From: an uncultured Clostridia bacterium | GTDB taxonomy: Bacteria; Bacillota; Clostridia; TANB77; CAG-508 | DNA length: 64,000 bases | Direction of reading: 5' to 3' | Assembly (NCBI GenBank): GCA_947632605.1 | Contig: CANRPX010000005.1 | Location: 21,045 to 85,044, forward strand | In this document: piece after piece, positions 25,812 through 33,648 of the stretch | How the letters are laid out: every line of letters starts with the position of its first letter | Position numbering within the stretch: position 1 is the first letter of the stretch | Position numbers and translations under genes: made by a program | Notes under the pieces: generated by a model | The model's database searches: none | Seen by the model: only the letters and a program-made list of their open reading frames with translations | What the model was told of the DNA's origin: nothing

Positions 25812-28004
25812 CTACTTTGCCACCTTATTATCAATATGTAATACTCTCTCTTTTATTTCTTGAGTTCTTCCTTTGTTCCAGAAATTGGTTCCTATATAAC
25901 CACATGTTCTTCTTGCTACATTTAATGTATTGTGATCTCTGTTACCACAGTTTGGACAATACCATTCTAAGTTTTCATCTATTAAGATTTCTCCTGTATA
26001 TCCACATTTTTGGCAATAATCTGATTTTGTATTTAATTCTGCATACATTATATTATCATAAATGAATTTTACAACATCTAAGATTACATCTAAGTTATTT
26101 TGTAGATTTGGTGTTTCAATATATGAAATTGCTCCACCAGGACTTAATCTTTGGAATTCGCTTTCTAATTTAAGTTTTGTGAAAGCATCAATTTCTTCGA
26201 ATACAGGAACATGATATGAGTTAGTAATATAGTTTTTATCTGTAACTCCTTCTACTGTTCCAAAACGTTCTTTTAAGCATCTAGCAAATTTATATGTTGT
26301 TGATTCAATTGGTGTTCCATATACTGAGTAGTCAATATCTTCTTCTTTCTTCCATTCTTTACATGCATCATTTAATTTTTGCATGATCTTTAATCCTAAT
26401 TCTTTTCCTTCACCATTATCTGTATGTGAATGTCCTGTCATATATTTTACACATTCATATAATCCTGCATATCCTAAAGAAATTGTAGAATATCCATGAT
26501 GTAATAATTCATGAATGCTTTCTCCTGGTTTTAATCTTGCTAAAGCTCCATCTTGCCATAATATTGGTGCTACATCACTTGTAGCTGTACTTAATCTCTT
26601 ATGTCTTATTTGTAATGCTTTATGACATAATTCTAATCTTTCATCAAGTATTTTCCAGAATTTATCCATATCTTTTTCTGAAGAAAGAGCAACATCTGGT
26701 AAGTTTATTGTAACAACACCTTGGTTAAATCTTCCATAATATTTTCCTTTTCCTTCTTCATAGTTTTTAGCATTAGCAATATTTCCTATTGACATTGTTC
26801 TATCTGGTGTTAAGAAGCTTCTACATCCCATACAAGGATAGCATTCGCCTTCTCCATATTCATTTTTCTTTAATTCTAACATTACTTTTTCAGAAATGTA
26901 GTCAGGAACTAATCTTTTAGCTGTACATTCTGCTGCAAGTTTTGTTAAATAATAATATTCGCCATCTTCATTAACTGTGTCTTCTTCAAGAACATATAAT
27001 AATTTTGGGAATGCTGGTGTAATGTATACACCTTTTCTATTTTTAAATCCAAGAATTCTTTGTCTTAAAAATTCTTCTATTATCATTGCAAGTTCTTTTT
27101 TGTATTCTTTTGTTTCATTTAAATACATAAATACACTTAAGAATGGTGCTTGTCCATTTGTATTAGTCATTGAATTTACTTGATAATTGAATGTTTGAAC
27201 TCCATCTGCAACTTCTTTTTTAGTATCTTCCCAAGCAAATTTTTCACAATCTGCTTTTTTAAGTTTTCTTTCTTCATATTTTTTATAGTATTTTTCATAA
27301 CTACTTCTAACGAAAGGTGCTAAGTGTGTTAAAGAAACTGTTGCTCCTCCATAGCTAGATGAGGTAACTGCTAAAATTATTTGTGTTGCAATTGTTGCTG
27401 CTGTTATAAATCTGTGTGGTTTTTCAATCATAACACCATTTATAACTGTTCCATTTTGCAACATATCATCTAAGTTTATTAACTCACAATTGTGTAATGC
27501 GTTTTGTGCAAAATAGTCTGCATCGTGGAAATGAATTATTCCTTCATCATGTGCTTTTACTATTTCGCTTGGAAGTAAAAATCTTCTAGTAATATCTGTA
27601 CTTGTTATTCCTGCTAAATAATCTCTTTGTGTTGTAACAACTTGTGCATTTTTATTAGAATTTTCACTATTCCAATATTCATTTTCACCTTCAATTAATT
27701 CTTTAATTGTTTGGTCTGTAGTATTTGCTTTTCTAACCAATTCTCTAGTATAACGATAAGTAATATATTTTTTAGCTAATTGGTATTTATCAAATTCCAT
27801 TAATTTCTCTTCAATAATGTCTTGAATATCTTCAACTAATATTCTTTTTTTATCCAAGTCTTCAATGTAATGGATAATTTCTTTAATCTCTTGTTCACTT
27901 GCTCTTTCTTTTGGCTTTACTTCTGCATTTGCTTTTTTAATAGCTATTTTGATTTTACTTGGATCATAATCAACAATATGTCCGTCTCTTTTAACAATCT
28001 TCAT
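25812..28004 (-). CDS. nrdD: Class III (anaerobic) ribonucleoside-triphosphate reductase
   Basis: Oxygen-sensitive glycyl-radical enzyme making deoxyribonucleotides. An N-terminal ATP-cone (about residues 1-90, IVKRDGHIVDYDPSKI) gives allosteric control; the catalytic region includes CMGCRSFLTPDR; the C-terminus has the zinc site CQKCGYTG...CPNCGNRD and the glycyl-radical motif RTCGYIGTNFW. Length 730 is typical. It is the first gene of the nrdDG operon and is divergent from a Crp-type regulator, which may control it. Its presence points to an anaerobe. Confidence 0.96.
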   Translation of the reverse strand: MKIVKRDGHIVDYDPSKIKIAIKKANAEVKPKERASEQEIKEIIHYIEDLDKKRILVEDIQDIIEEKLMEFDKYQLAKKYITYRYTRELVRKANTTDQTIKELIEGENEYWNSENSNKNAQVVTTQRDYLAGITSTDITRRFLLPSEIVKAHDEGIIHFHDADYFAQNALHNCELINLDDMLQNGTVINGVMIEKPHRFITAATIATQIILAVTSSSYGGATVSLTHLAPFVRSSYEKYYKKYEERKLKKADCEKFAWEDTKKEVADGVQTFNYQVNSMTNTNGQAPFLSVFMYLNETKEYKKELAMIIEEFLRQRILGFKNRKGVYITPAFPKLLYVLEEDTVNEDGEYYYLTKLAAECTAKRLVPDYISEKVMLELKKNEYGEGECYPCMGCRSFLTPDRTMSIGNIANAKNYEEGKGKYYGRFNQGVVTINLPDVALSSEKDMDKFWKILDERLELCHKALQIRHKRLSTATSDVAPILWQDGALARLKPGESIHELLHHGYSTISLGYAGLYECVKYMTGHSHTDNGEGKELGLKIMQKLNDACKEWKKEEDIDYSVYGTPIESTTYKFARCLKERFGTVEGVTDKNYITNSYHVPVFEEIDAFTKLKLESEFQRLSPGGAISYIETPNLQNNLDVILDVVKFIYDNIMYAELNTKSDYCQKCGYTGEILIDENLEWYCPNCGNRDHNTLNVARRTCGYIGTNFWNKGRTQEIKERVLHIDNKVAK

Positions 28005-28087
28005 CTTTTTTTCCCTTTCGTTTATAAATTTTTGTTTTTTAATTTAACCAAATTATAATCTTAATTTTAAAAAGTAAAAAGGTGCAT

Positions 28088-28116
28088 TTGCAACTTTTAT
28101 CAAATTGTGATATAAT
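28088..28116 (+). promoter_or_regulatory. SigA promoter of the Crp-type gene
   Basis: TTGCAA (28088-28093), exactly 17 bases, TATAAT (28111-28116). The -35 is the left half of an imperfect 16-base dyad (TTGCA-N6-ATCAA, 28088-28103) of Crp/Fnr site size, consistent with autoregulation and possibly with control of the divergent nrdDG. Confidence 0.65.
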
Positions 28117-28133
28117 TGTAATGGTGATGAAAT

Positions 28134-28775
28134 ATGATTAATCCTTTTGAAGGACTTTCTAACTCGCAAAGGGCTAAATTACTGCATAAGCTGGAAAGTC
28201 ACATTTACAAATATAATAAAAATGAAGAAATACTTGCAACATTAAAAGCAACTAATATTGTTTGTATTTTAATAGAAGGTCATGCCCAAATTTTGAACAT
28301 AAATTATTTGGGAGAAGAAACTCTTATAGAAGATCTTTTTGAGAATAGCGTTTTTGGAACAAATATGTCTAATATTGATAGTACAGAATGTGAAATTAGA
28401 GCTCTTGAGCCTTGTAAAATTATAGTTATAGATTACAATAAACTAATCAATATAGAAAATATTGAAACTTCCTATTACAATAAATTCATTTTCAATTTAT
28501 TTGTAATAATAAATTCACGTTTTAAAGAGAATAATGATAGAATTCAAATTCTTACTAAAAAAAGTATTCGTGATAAATTATTAGCTTTTTTTGAAAATGA
28601 ATATAGAAAAAATCGTTCTCAAAAAATTTTCTTATCTAGTAATTTAAAAAATTTAGCAGACTATCTTGCAGTAAATAGATCTGCTATGTTTAGAGAACTA
28701 AAGAGCCTAAAAGAAGAAAACTTCATAAAAGTTGATGGCAAAAAAATTACTCTTTTATATGTTCCTAATATATAA
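28134..28775 (+). CDS. Crp/Fnr-family transcriptional regulator
   Basis: 213-residue regulator with an N-terminal cyclic-nucleotide-binding-type beta-barrel (about residues 25-115) and a C-terminal winged helix (NLADYLAVNRSAMFRELKSL, about 168-187). The N-terminal Cys cluster of oxygen-sensing FNR is absent; three scattered Cys (C46, C81, C90 approximately) do not form one. It is divergent from nrdDG, so an anaerobic or redox stress circuit controlling nucleotide reduction is possible, but not shown. RBS GGTGATG lies 5 bases before the ATG. Confidence 0.85.
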   Translation: MINPFEGLSNSQRAKLLHKLESHIYKYNKNEEILATLKATNIVCILIEGHAQILNINYLGEETLIEDLFENSVFGTNMSNIDSTECEIRALEPCKIIVIDYNKLINIENIETSYYNKFIFNLFVIINSRFKENNDRIQILTKKSIRDKLLAFFENEYRKNRSQKIFLSSNLKNLADYLAVNRSAMFRELKSLKEENFIKVDGKKITLLYVPNI

Positions 28776-28776
28776 A

Positions 28777-29772
28777 CTAATCAAATAAAGAAAGAGTTAT
28801 TGTTACATCTGAAGTTCCTAAAAGCTTTTTTAAATCTTCTTTTGACAAGTCTTCTACTTTACCAAGTTTAGTAAAGCTCCAAGTATTTGTATCATAATAT
28901 AGAGTTATTTGATTTCCTTGATATAGTATTAAATCTCCTGGCTCTGTGGTTATTTTTGTGTCATTTGTTGGAAGAGAGAAATCCAAACTTCCAACTTTCT
29001 CAAAATTGCCATAGTCATGGGCTTTAATTACTATATCATTTTCTTTTAATTTTTCTACAAGAGCTTTAGAAGAAGAATTATCTTCTAAATTTACTGTAAG
29101 TTCTTTTCCATTTACTTCTAGTTTTATTTTATTTATCATTTCGCTAGTTTCCTTTCCTATTTCGTTAGTATTACCAATTGTATTTGTTTGAATTATTTCT
29201 GTTTGCATTGTATTTGTTTCTATTTTATTTTGTTCTTGAGATTCTTCGTCATTTGTTAAATATGAATAGTACTCATTCACTTCTTCGCTTAATTTTTGAC
29301 CATTAACAAGAGACTCACTTAACTTTATTCTTATATCAGGTGGAAATATTTCTTTTAAAGATTTTCCATACTCAGAACCATCTCTAGGCATTTTATAGTC
29401 TACTATTTCATCATTTTCAAATATAAATTTATATGGTATTGAACTACCACTATTTACTATTAATTTTCCATCTTGTACATAGTAGCTTTCTACTAAAGCC
29501 CATACATACACATTTGTTTTATTTTGAGATTCTCTAATTCCAAGTTTGGCAATATCTGTAAAAACTTTAAAATCGCTTACATTATAATTTGGTTTGCTTT
29601 CCTTTGTTTCTAAGTTATAGTGTGGATGTTCTTGACTTATTAAATATTCCTCAACCTTATCATATAAATAGTCCTTATTATTAACCACTTTCTCTTTTAA
29701 ATTCATTTTTATAAGTATAATCAATATAGAAAGAAATATAATTATTATAAAAATTTTCAAAACTCTTTTCAT
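28777..29772 (-). CDS. Membrane-anchored protein with C-terminal cyclophilin-like domain
   Basis: 331-residue exported protein. One N-terminal membrane span (about residues 5-24) is followed by an extracellular domain (about 30-170) that I do not recognise, a Thr/Asn/Glu-rich linker (about 175-210), and a C-terminal domain (about 211-331, INKIKLEVNGKELTVNLEDN...GDLILYQGNQITLYYDTNTWSFTKLG) resembling the cyclophilin-like fold family of small bacterial proteins. Whether that domain has peptidyl-prolyl isomerase activity is unclear. RBS AAAGGAAG is 8 bases upstream. It is convergent with the Crp-type gene, with only one base between the two stops. Confidence 0.6.
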   Translation of the reverse strand: MKRVLKIFIIIIFLSILIILIKMNLKEKVVNNKDYLYDKVEEYLISQEHPHYNLETKESKPNYNVSDFKVFTDIAKLGIRESQNKTNVYVWALVESYYVQDGKLIVNSGSSIPYKFIFENDEIVDYKMPRDGSEYGKSLKEIFPPDIRIKLSESLVNGQKLSEEVNEYYSYLTNDEESQEQNKIETNTMQTEIIQTNTIGNTNEIGKETSEMINKIKLEVNGKELTVNLEDNSSSKALVEKLKENDIVIKAHDYGNFEKVGSLDFSLPTNDTKITTEPGDLILYQGNQITLYYDTNTWSFTKLGKVEDLSKEDLKKLLGTSDVTITLSLFD

Positions 29773-29804
29773 AAAATCTTCCTTTCATAATTTATTGTGA
29801 ATGC

Positions 29805-29851
29805 ATTATAATACAAAAGCAAGTGATTTTCAAGGTAATCACTTGCTTTTA
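29805..29851. repeat. 47-bp hairpin direct repeat, copy 1
   Basis: Contains the arms AAAAGCAAGTGATT and AATCACTTGCTTTT. It matches the copy at 30516-30562 at 46 of 47 positions; the single difference is G versus A in the loop. Its left end overlaps the stop codon of the broken toxin gene, so it also works as that gene's terminator on the minus strand. The two copies bracket the toxin-antitoxin locus. Confidence 0.85.
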
Positions 29852-30112
29852 TTCATAATGTCCTTTGCATTGTATTATTTCAATTTGATTATTGTTTATT
29901 CTATACACTAATCTATTAACTTCATCAATTCTTCTACTCCAAAATCCACTTAAATTAGACTTTAATGGTTCAGGTTTTCCAATTCATGTAAAATTGTTTC
30001 TTTGTATATCAATTAATAATGCATTTATTCTTTTTAATATCTTTTTATCTTGTGTTTGCCAATAACAGTATTCCTCCCATGCCTTTGTTGTAAAAGATAT
30101 ATTATTTGTCAT
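29849..30112 (-). pseudogene. yoeB: YoeB/Txe-type toxin interrupted by a TGA codon
   Basis: Ribosome-dependent mRNA interferase of the YoeB/Txe family, inactivated. Read through, the 87 codons give MTNNISFTTKAWEEYCYWQ and end with the family C-terminus: LSGFWSRRIDEVNRLVYRI, then IIQCKGHYE. Codon 43 (29984-29986) is TGA where relatives have a glycine before the IGKPEPLKS segment; one base change from GGA explains it. All other catalytic-end residues (E, R, H, Y) remain, which suggests recent inactivation. Its start overlaps the antitoxin gene by 11 bases, the normal coupling. TGA acts as a stop in other genes here, so recoding is unlikely. Confidence 0.85.
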
Positions 30113-30377
30113 CAGCCATCGCCTCTAATTCATCCATAGTTTTTGTAATTACTTTTCCTTCTTTTAATTGTCTTATTGATTCGTTTATAGCCTTTATATT
30201 TGTTTCAGAATAAAATGGATCAATAGAAACTTCAAATGGTATTCTTTTTTCTCTAATTACTTTTTTAGCAAACATATTAAATGCTGTTGACATTGTAATA
30301 CCTAATTCATTACAAATTTCTTCAAGTTGCTTTTTTGTATTTTCATCTATTCTAAAGTTTATTAATGTTTGTGCCAT
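30102..30377 (-). CDS. RelB/DinJ-family antitoxin
   Basis: Ribbon-helix-helix antitoxin of 91 residues that would bind and neutralise the adjacent YoeB-type toxin and repress the operon. The N-terminal DNA-binding part is AQTLINFRIDENTKKQLEE with the helix NELGITMSTAFNMFAKKVI; the acidic C-terminal half is the toxin-binding arm. I chose ATG 30377, which has GAGAGGTGAT 6 bases upstream; a longer in-frame reading lacks an RBS. It is intact although the toxin is broken, so it may persist as a regulator or simply be a remnant. Confidence 0.88.
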   Translation of the reverse strand: MAQTLINFRIDENTKKQLEEICNELGITMSTAFNMFAKKVIREKRIPFEVSIDPFYSETNIKAINESIRQLKEGKVITKTMDELEAMADDK

Positions 30378-30515
30378 AAATATCACCTCTCTATAATTAT
30401 TATAATACATTGTAAATACATTGTCAATATATTAACTTTATACTATTAAATATTATACATTTTATTTTTATGTATTATATTTTTATTTATTCACAAAATT
30501 TATTATTGAAGCGAT

Positions 30516-30562
30516 ATTATAATACAAAAGCAAGTGATTTTCAAGATAATCACTTGCTTTTA
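30516..30562. repeat. 47-bp hairpin direct repeat, copy 2
   Basis: Near-identical to 29805-29851 (46 of 47 bases). The stem AAAAGCAAGTGATT / AATCACTTGCTTTT is a terminator for the DUF1893 gene ending at 30565. Confidence 0.85.
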
Positions 30563-30564
30563 CT

Positions 30565-30966
30565 TTATATCATTTCTCTATATATTTTATTTATATCTTT
30601 TTCATCTTTATATTTATTTTCCATTGGACACATTCCCGTTTTATCTTGATTTATAATATAATCTGTTATTTGTTCATATTCATATTTTACATTGTTTTCT
30701 TCTAGAACGGGAATAGCATATTTACTTATAACTTTTGCATAAATTTCTTTAACACCTGCTACTGTTAAAATACTTCCTGCTACTTTTCCTATTACTTTAT
30801 CCGCTACAATAGCATTTTTTAACGCATTTTCATTTTCTTTTAAAATGTTTTTTATATCTTTAATTCTATCTTGATAATATTCTTTTATTTCTCCATTTTG
30901 AAAACAAACAACTAAAGATGCATCTTTTTCAAACAAAATTTGTTTTACTTTTTCTAAATTACTCAT
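30565..30966 (-). CDS. DUF1893 family protein
   Basis: Small soluble protein of the DUF1893 family, which has a cytidine-deaminase-like fold; no reaction is established. Family marks are ASLVVCFQNGEIKEYYQDRI near the N-terminus, VADKVIGKVAGSILTVAGV in the middle and the C-terminal CPMENKYKD with conserved Cys. ATG 30966 overlaps the stop of the upstream ECF component gene by 8 bases, so the two are translationally coupled; a TTG at 30975 is an alternative start. The coupling suggests a role with the imported compound. Confidence 0.8.
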   Translation of the reverse strand: MSNLEKVKQILFEKDASLVVCFQNGEIKEYYQDRIKDIKNILKENENALKNAIVADKVIGKVAGSILTVAGVKEIYAKVISKYAIPVLEENNVKYEYEQITDYIINQDKTGMCPMENKYKDEKDINKIYREMI

Positions 30967-31528
30967 TAAAGCCAATTCCCTTCTTAATGAATTTAGCTAT
31001 AAATGGAACGCATGCTAATTGGATTAAAATTCCTGGTAATCCTGCTTTTATACTTTCAATAACTGAAATTCCATAAGTAGGTAATCCTAAAACATTAATT
31101 GCAACAAATAGTACACCTGCATATAATACTCTTCCTAAAATTATTGTGGCAATTAATGAAATGTATGAATTAAATTTTTTATTTAAAACGCTTAATAAAA
31201 CAGCATAAATTACAAGTTCTATTAACATATATGGAAGTCTTGCTAAAGCTGGCATTCCTGTTAATAAATAACTAAATACTACTGAACTTCCAGCTACTAT
31301 GCTAGCACTTATTGCTCCAAAAACAAGTGAAGCAATTAAAACAGCTATATGCATTGGTAAAAATGTTGCTCCAGCGCTACTTCCTGCAAATATATGGAAT
31401 ATTCTTGGAAGCGCAATTCCTAAACCACTTAATAAAATTGTTCCTACAACATATTTAGCTCTTGTAGTTTTTAATGTTTCTAATAAAGTATTTTGTTTTT
31501 TTACACTTTCTGCTTTTTCAATACTCAT
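30959..31528 (-). CDS. ECF transporter substrate-binding (S) component
   Basis: Membrane S component of an energy-coupling-factor vitamin or cofactor importer, 189 residues, six predicted spans. After a cytoplasmic N-terminus with basic residues comes LSGLGIALPRIFHIFAGSSA and FLPMHIAVLIASLVFG, a motif style shared by many S components. The AxxxA-type first helix would dock to a shared EcfT. No EcfA/EcfT genes are in the window, so it is a group II type. It is coupled to the DUF1893 gene. The vitamin cannot be deduced. RBS AAAGGAGG is upstream. Confidence 0.8.
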   Translation of the reverse strand: MSIEKAESVKKQNTLLETLKTTRAKYVVGTILLSGLGIALPRIFHIFAGSSAGATFLPMHIAVLIASLVFGAISASIVAGSSVVFSYLLTGMPALARLPYMLIELVIYAVLLSVLNKKFNSYISLIATIILGRVLYAGVLFVAINVLGLPTYGISVIESIKAGLPGILIQLACVPFIAKFIKKGIGFNE

Positions 31529-31607
31529 TGCTATTCCTCCTTTAAATTTTCAAAAATTCTTTCTTCTAAAATATATATTAAAATTTGTTATTTTTCAAGT
31601 TGATCTT

Positions 31608-32033
31608 TTAATATTTATCAATTCCAGTACCATTTTTCAAATAAATTTTTATTTGTCTTATAATATGAGGAATATTATAGTTTCCAGCAAATTTAGAATT
31701 GTCTAATAATTTATCATTTATAGTTACCCATTCTAATTTATTTTTTTCTTCTACCAATTTTACTTCATGTTTTAAAATTCCATAATAAACTTGTAAATTA
31801 TTTTCATATTTAAAATAATTTAAATCCATAAAATGATCTAATTCTATATCTTTACTAGATATTCCTGTTTCTTCAAATAATTCTCTATATGCTCCTTCAT
31901 CATTTGTTTCGCCTTCTTCTACTCGCCCACCAACAAAGTTATATAATCCTTTATATGGCTCTTTTGCTCTAATACAGAAAAGTGCTTTATCTAAATCTTT
32001 ATTAAATACTACTACTAAATTCAATTTTCTCAT
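31608..32033 (-). CDS. NUDIX hydrolase
   Basis: Pyrophosphohydrolase acting on a nucleoside diphosphate linked to another group. The NUDIX box is complete: GRVEEGETNDEGAYRELFEE followed by TGI, about residues 36-58. The ATG at 32033 (MRKLNLVVVF) has GGAG ten bases upstream; an in-frame ATG five codons earlier does not. It is close to the 8-oxo-dGTP/house-cleaning type by size (141 residues), but the substrate is not determined. Confidence 0.85.
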   Translation of the reverse strand: MRKLNLVVVFNKDLDKALFCIRAKEPYKGLYNFVGGRVEEGETNDEGAYRELFEETGISSKDIELDHFMDLNYFKYENNLQVYYGILKHEVKLVEEKNKLEWVTINDKLLDNSKFAGNYNIPHIIRQIKIYLKNGTGIDKY

Positions 32034-32059
32034 ATTATATTTCTCCATCTAAAACTTTA

Positions 32060-32626
32060 TTATTTTTTTAGTTGTAATCCATCTTTAAAAGCATTTCCAA
32101 CTCTTTCTGTAACTTTATAATATCCATGTGTATATGGGTCAAATGCTATGGCATTTACTAAATTAATATCAACATTATCTCCATTCATTACTGATTCATC
32201 AGCATTTACATTTACTATTTTACCAACTACTCCACAGCCATATTTATCATCTTGGTATTCTATAAATTCACATTCCATGCAGATTGGAAATTCATTTATA
32301 ATTGGTGCATCTACATTTTCAGATTTTGTAGCTGTTAATTTGCTATTTTCAAATTTGTTTGGAGTATTATTTCCAGATGCTATTCCAAAATAATCTGCTT
32401 CTACAACATGCTTACTATCTGCAATGCTAACTGTAAATGCTTTTCTTTTTTTAATATTTTTTACTGTTTTATGTGTTTCTGTTAGATTAAGTATTACATA
32501 ATCTCTATCTAACATTGTACCCCAAGCAGCATTCATGACATCAACACTTCCATCTTCATTATAAGTTGCTACCATTAAAACTGGCATTGGAAATATTGCC
32601 TCTGTTACTTTAATATTTTTTCTCAT
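32060..32626 (-). CDS. Flavin reductase-like FMN-binding protein
   Basis: Split-barrel flavoprotein of the flavin reductase-like family, 188 residues. The N-terminal part PMPVLMVATYNEDGSVDVMNAAWG and NLTETHKTVKNIKKRKAFTVSIAD are the conserved FMN-binding region. Such proteins reduce flavin or act as FMN-dependent oxidoreductases in anaerobes. RBS AGGAGG is well placed. It is in a same-strand run between the NUDIX and bile salt hydrolase genes. Confidence 0.85.
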   Translation of the reverse strand: MRKNIKVTEAIFPMPVLMVATYNEDGSVDVMNAAWGTMLDRDYVILNLTETHKTVKNIKKRKAFTVSIADSKHVVEADYFGIASGNNTPNKFENSKLTATKSENVDAPIINEFPICMECEFIEYQDDKYGCGVVGKIVNVNADESVMNGDNVDINLVNAIAFDPYTHGYYKVTERVGNAFKDGLQLKK

Positions 32627-32657
32627 AATCTTTTCCTCCTATTTTTTAATATAAATT

Positions 32658-33632
32658 TTAGTTTTGCATAAAAATTTGTTGTCCTTTAATTAAATCATAA
32701 CTTATTAGATTATTACCATCTAAATTTTCTTTATACATATCAATTCCTGTAATTTGACTATTTTCATAAGTTAAATAATAATATATTCCTTTGTCCATAT
32801 TACAACATGAACTATATATTGTTATTTCATATTGTCCTTTTCCCATGTGAACTAATCCTCTTTGTTGATATACAGATTCTAGTATATGGAAGAATTGACT
32901 AATACTTTCTGATTCTGAAGAACCAGATTTTGAGTTCATTTTGGTAAAAGTTGCTTTTACAAATCTTGATGCAGAAGATAAGTCTCCTGGTAATCCCATT
33001 CCACCCATTCCACGACTATAAGTTTCCAAATTTAAATCTTTTGAAAAGTTATTTTCTGGTTGTTCTGTTGATAAACTCATATAATTATTTAAATTAAATA
33101 AATGAATATCAAAAGTCGGATTATTTGTAAGAACACCAACAGGATTATCATATACTTTTAATCCACTTTTTACACTTTCTACTGTTATTGATTTTTCTTT
33201 ATCTGCAATTATCCAATGTAAAGGTGAGGCTAGTAATTCTTCACTAAAATTAATTTTAGCAATATTCATATTTTGTAATAATTTTTTTGCCTCTTCAATG
33301 TTTGAACATTGTGACAATATATAAGGAATAAATTCGAAAGGTGCAACATTATTCTTTCCTTCTTCTATTTCCTTATAATCAGCATTTCCTGGGAAATTAA
33401 GTCCAGCCATTCCTAAACCTTTTTCATTTATTGCATCATAATAAAGTGGATAATCATTTGCAACATAAGCCATTCCAATAATTGCATAATGATTTTTGAT
33501 TGGCTCCACCATTCTAAAATTAAATTCATAATTTCTAGGAGTTATAGTAACAGTTTCTTTATATGAATATTCTAAATCTAAATTTCTCCCAAAATAATGA
33601 TCGTTTGTACTATAAGTTACAGCAGTACACAT
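32658..33632 (-). CDS. Bile salt hydrolase (choloylglycine hydrolase)
   Basis: Ntn-hydrolase that removes glycine or taurine from conjugated bile acids. From the chosen start the residues line up with the known catalytic set: Cys2 (nucleophile exposed after Met removal), Arg16, Asp19, Asn79, Asn171 and Arg223. The segments GLGMAGLNFPGNADY, VLTNNPTFDIHLFNLNNY and YSRGMGGMGLPGDLSSASRF favour bile salt hydrolase over penicillin V acylase. The start is ATG 33632: AGGAGG is 10 bases upstream, whereas the ATG three codons earlier is only one base away from it and would bury Cys2. It implies life in a gut. Confidence 0.9.
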   Translation of the reverse strand: MCTAVTYSTNDHYFGRNLDLEYSYKETVTITPRNYEFNFRMVEPIKNHYAIIGMAYVANDYPLYYDAINEKGLGMAGLNFPGNADYKEIEEGKNNVAPFEFIPYILSQCSNIEEAKKLLQNMNIAKINFSEELLASPLHWIIADKEKSITVESVKSGLKVYDNPVGVLTNNPTFDIHLFNLNNYMSLSTEQPENNFSKDLNLETYSRGMGGMGLPGDLSSASRFVKATFTKMNSKSGSSESESISQFFHILESVYQQRGLVHMGKGQYEITIYSSCCNMDKGIYYYLTYENSQITGIDMYKENLDGNNLISYDLIKGQQIFMQN

Positions 33633-33648
33633 AAACAACATTCCTCCT

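Noticed and set aside
25812..28004. Riboswitch-like leader upstream of nrdD
   Set aside because: The leader between 28005 and 28087 is short and AT-rich without conserved motifs; only a weak promoter-like TATAAT can be seen on the minus strand.
29849..30112. TGA recoded as glycine (code 25) in the toxin gene
   Set aside because: TGA terminates other genes (10871-10873, 38802-38804), all other genes fit the standard code, and the organism is a spore-forming Firmicute.
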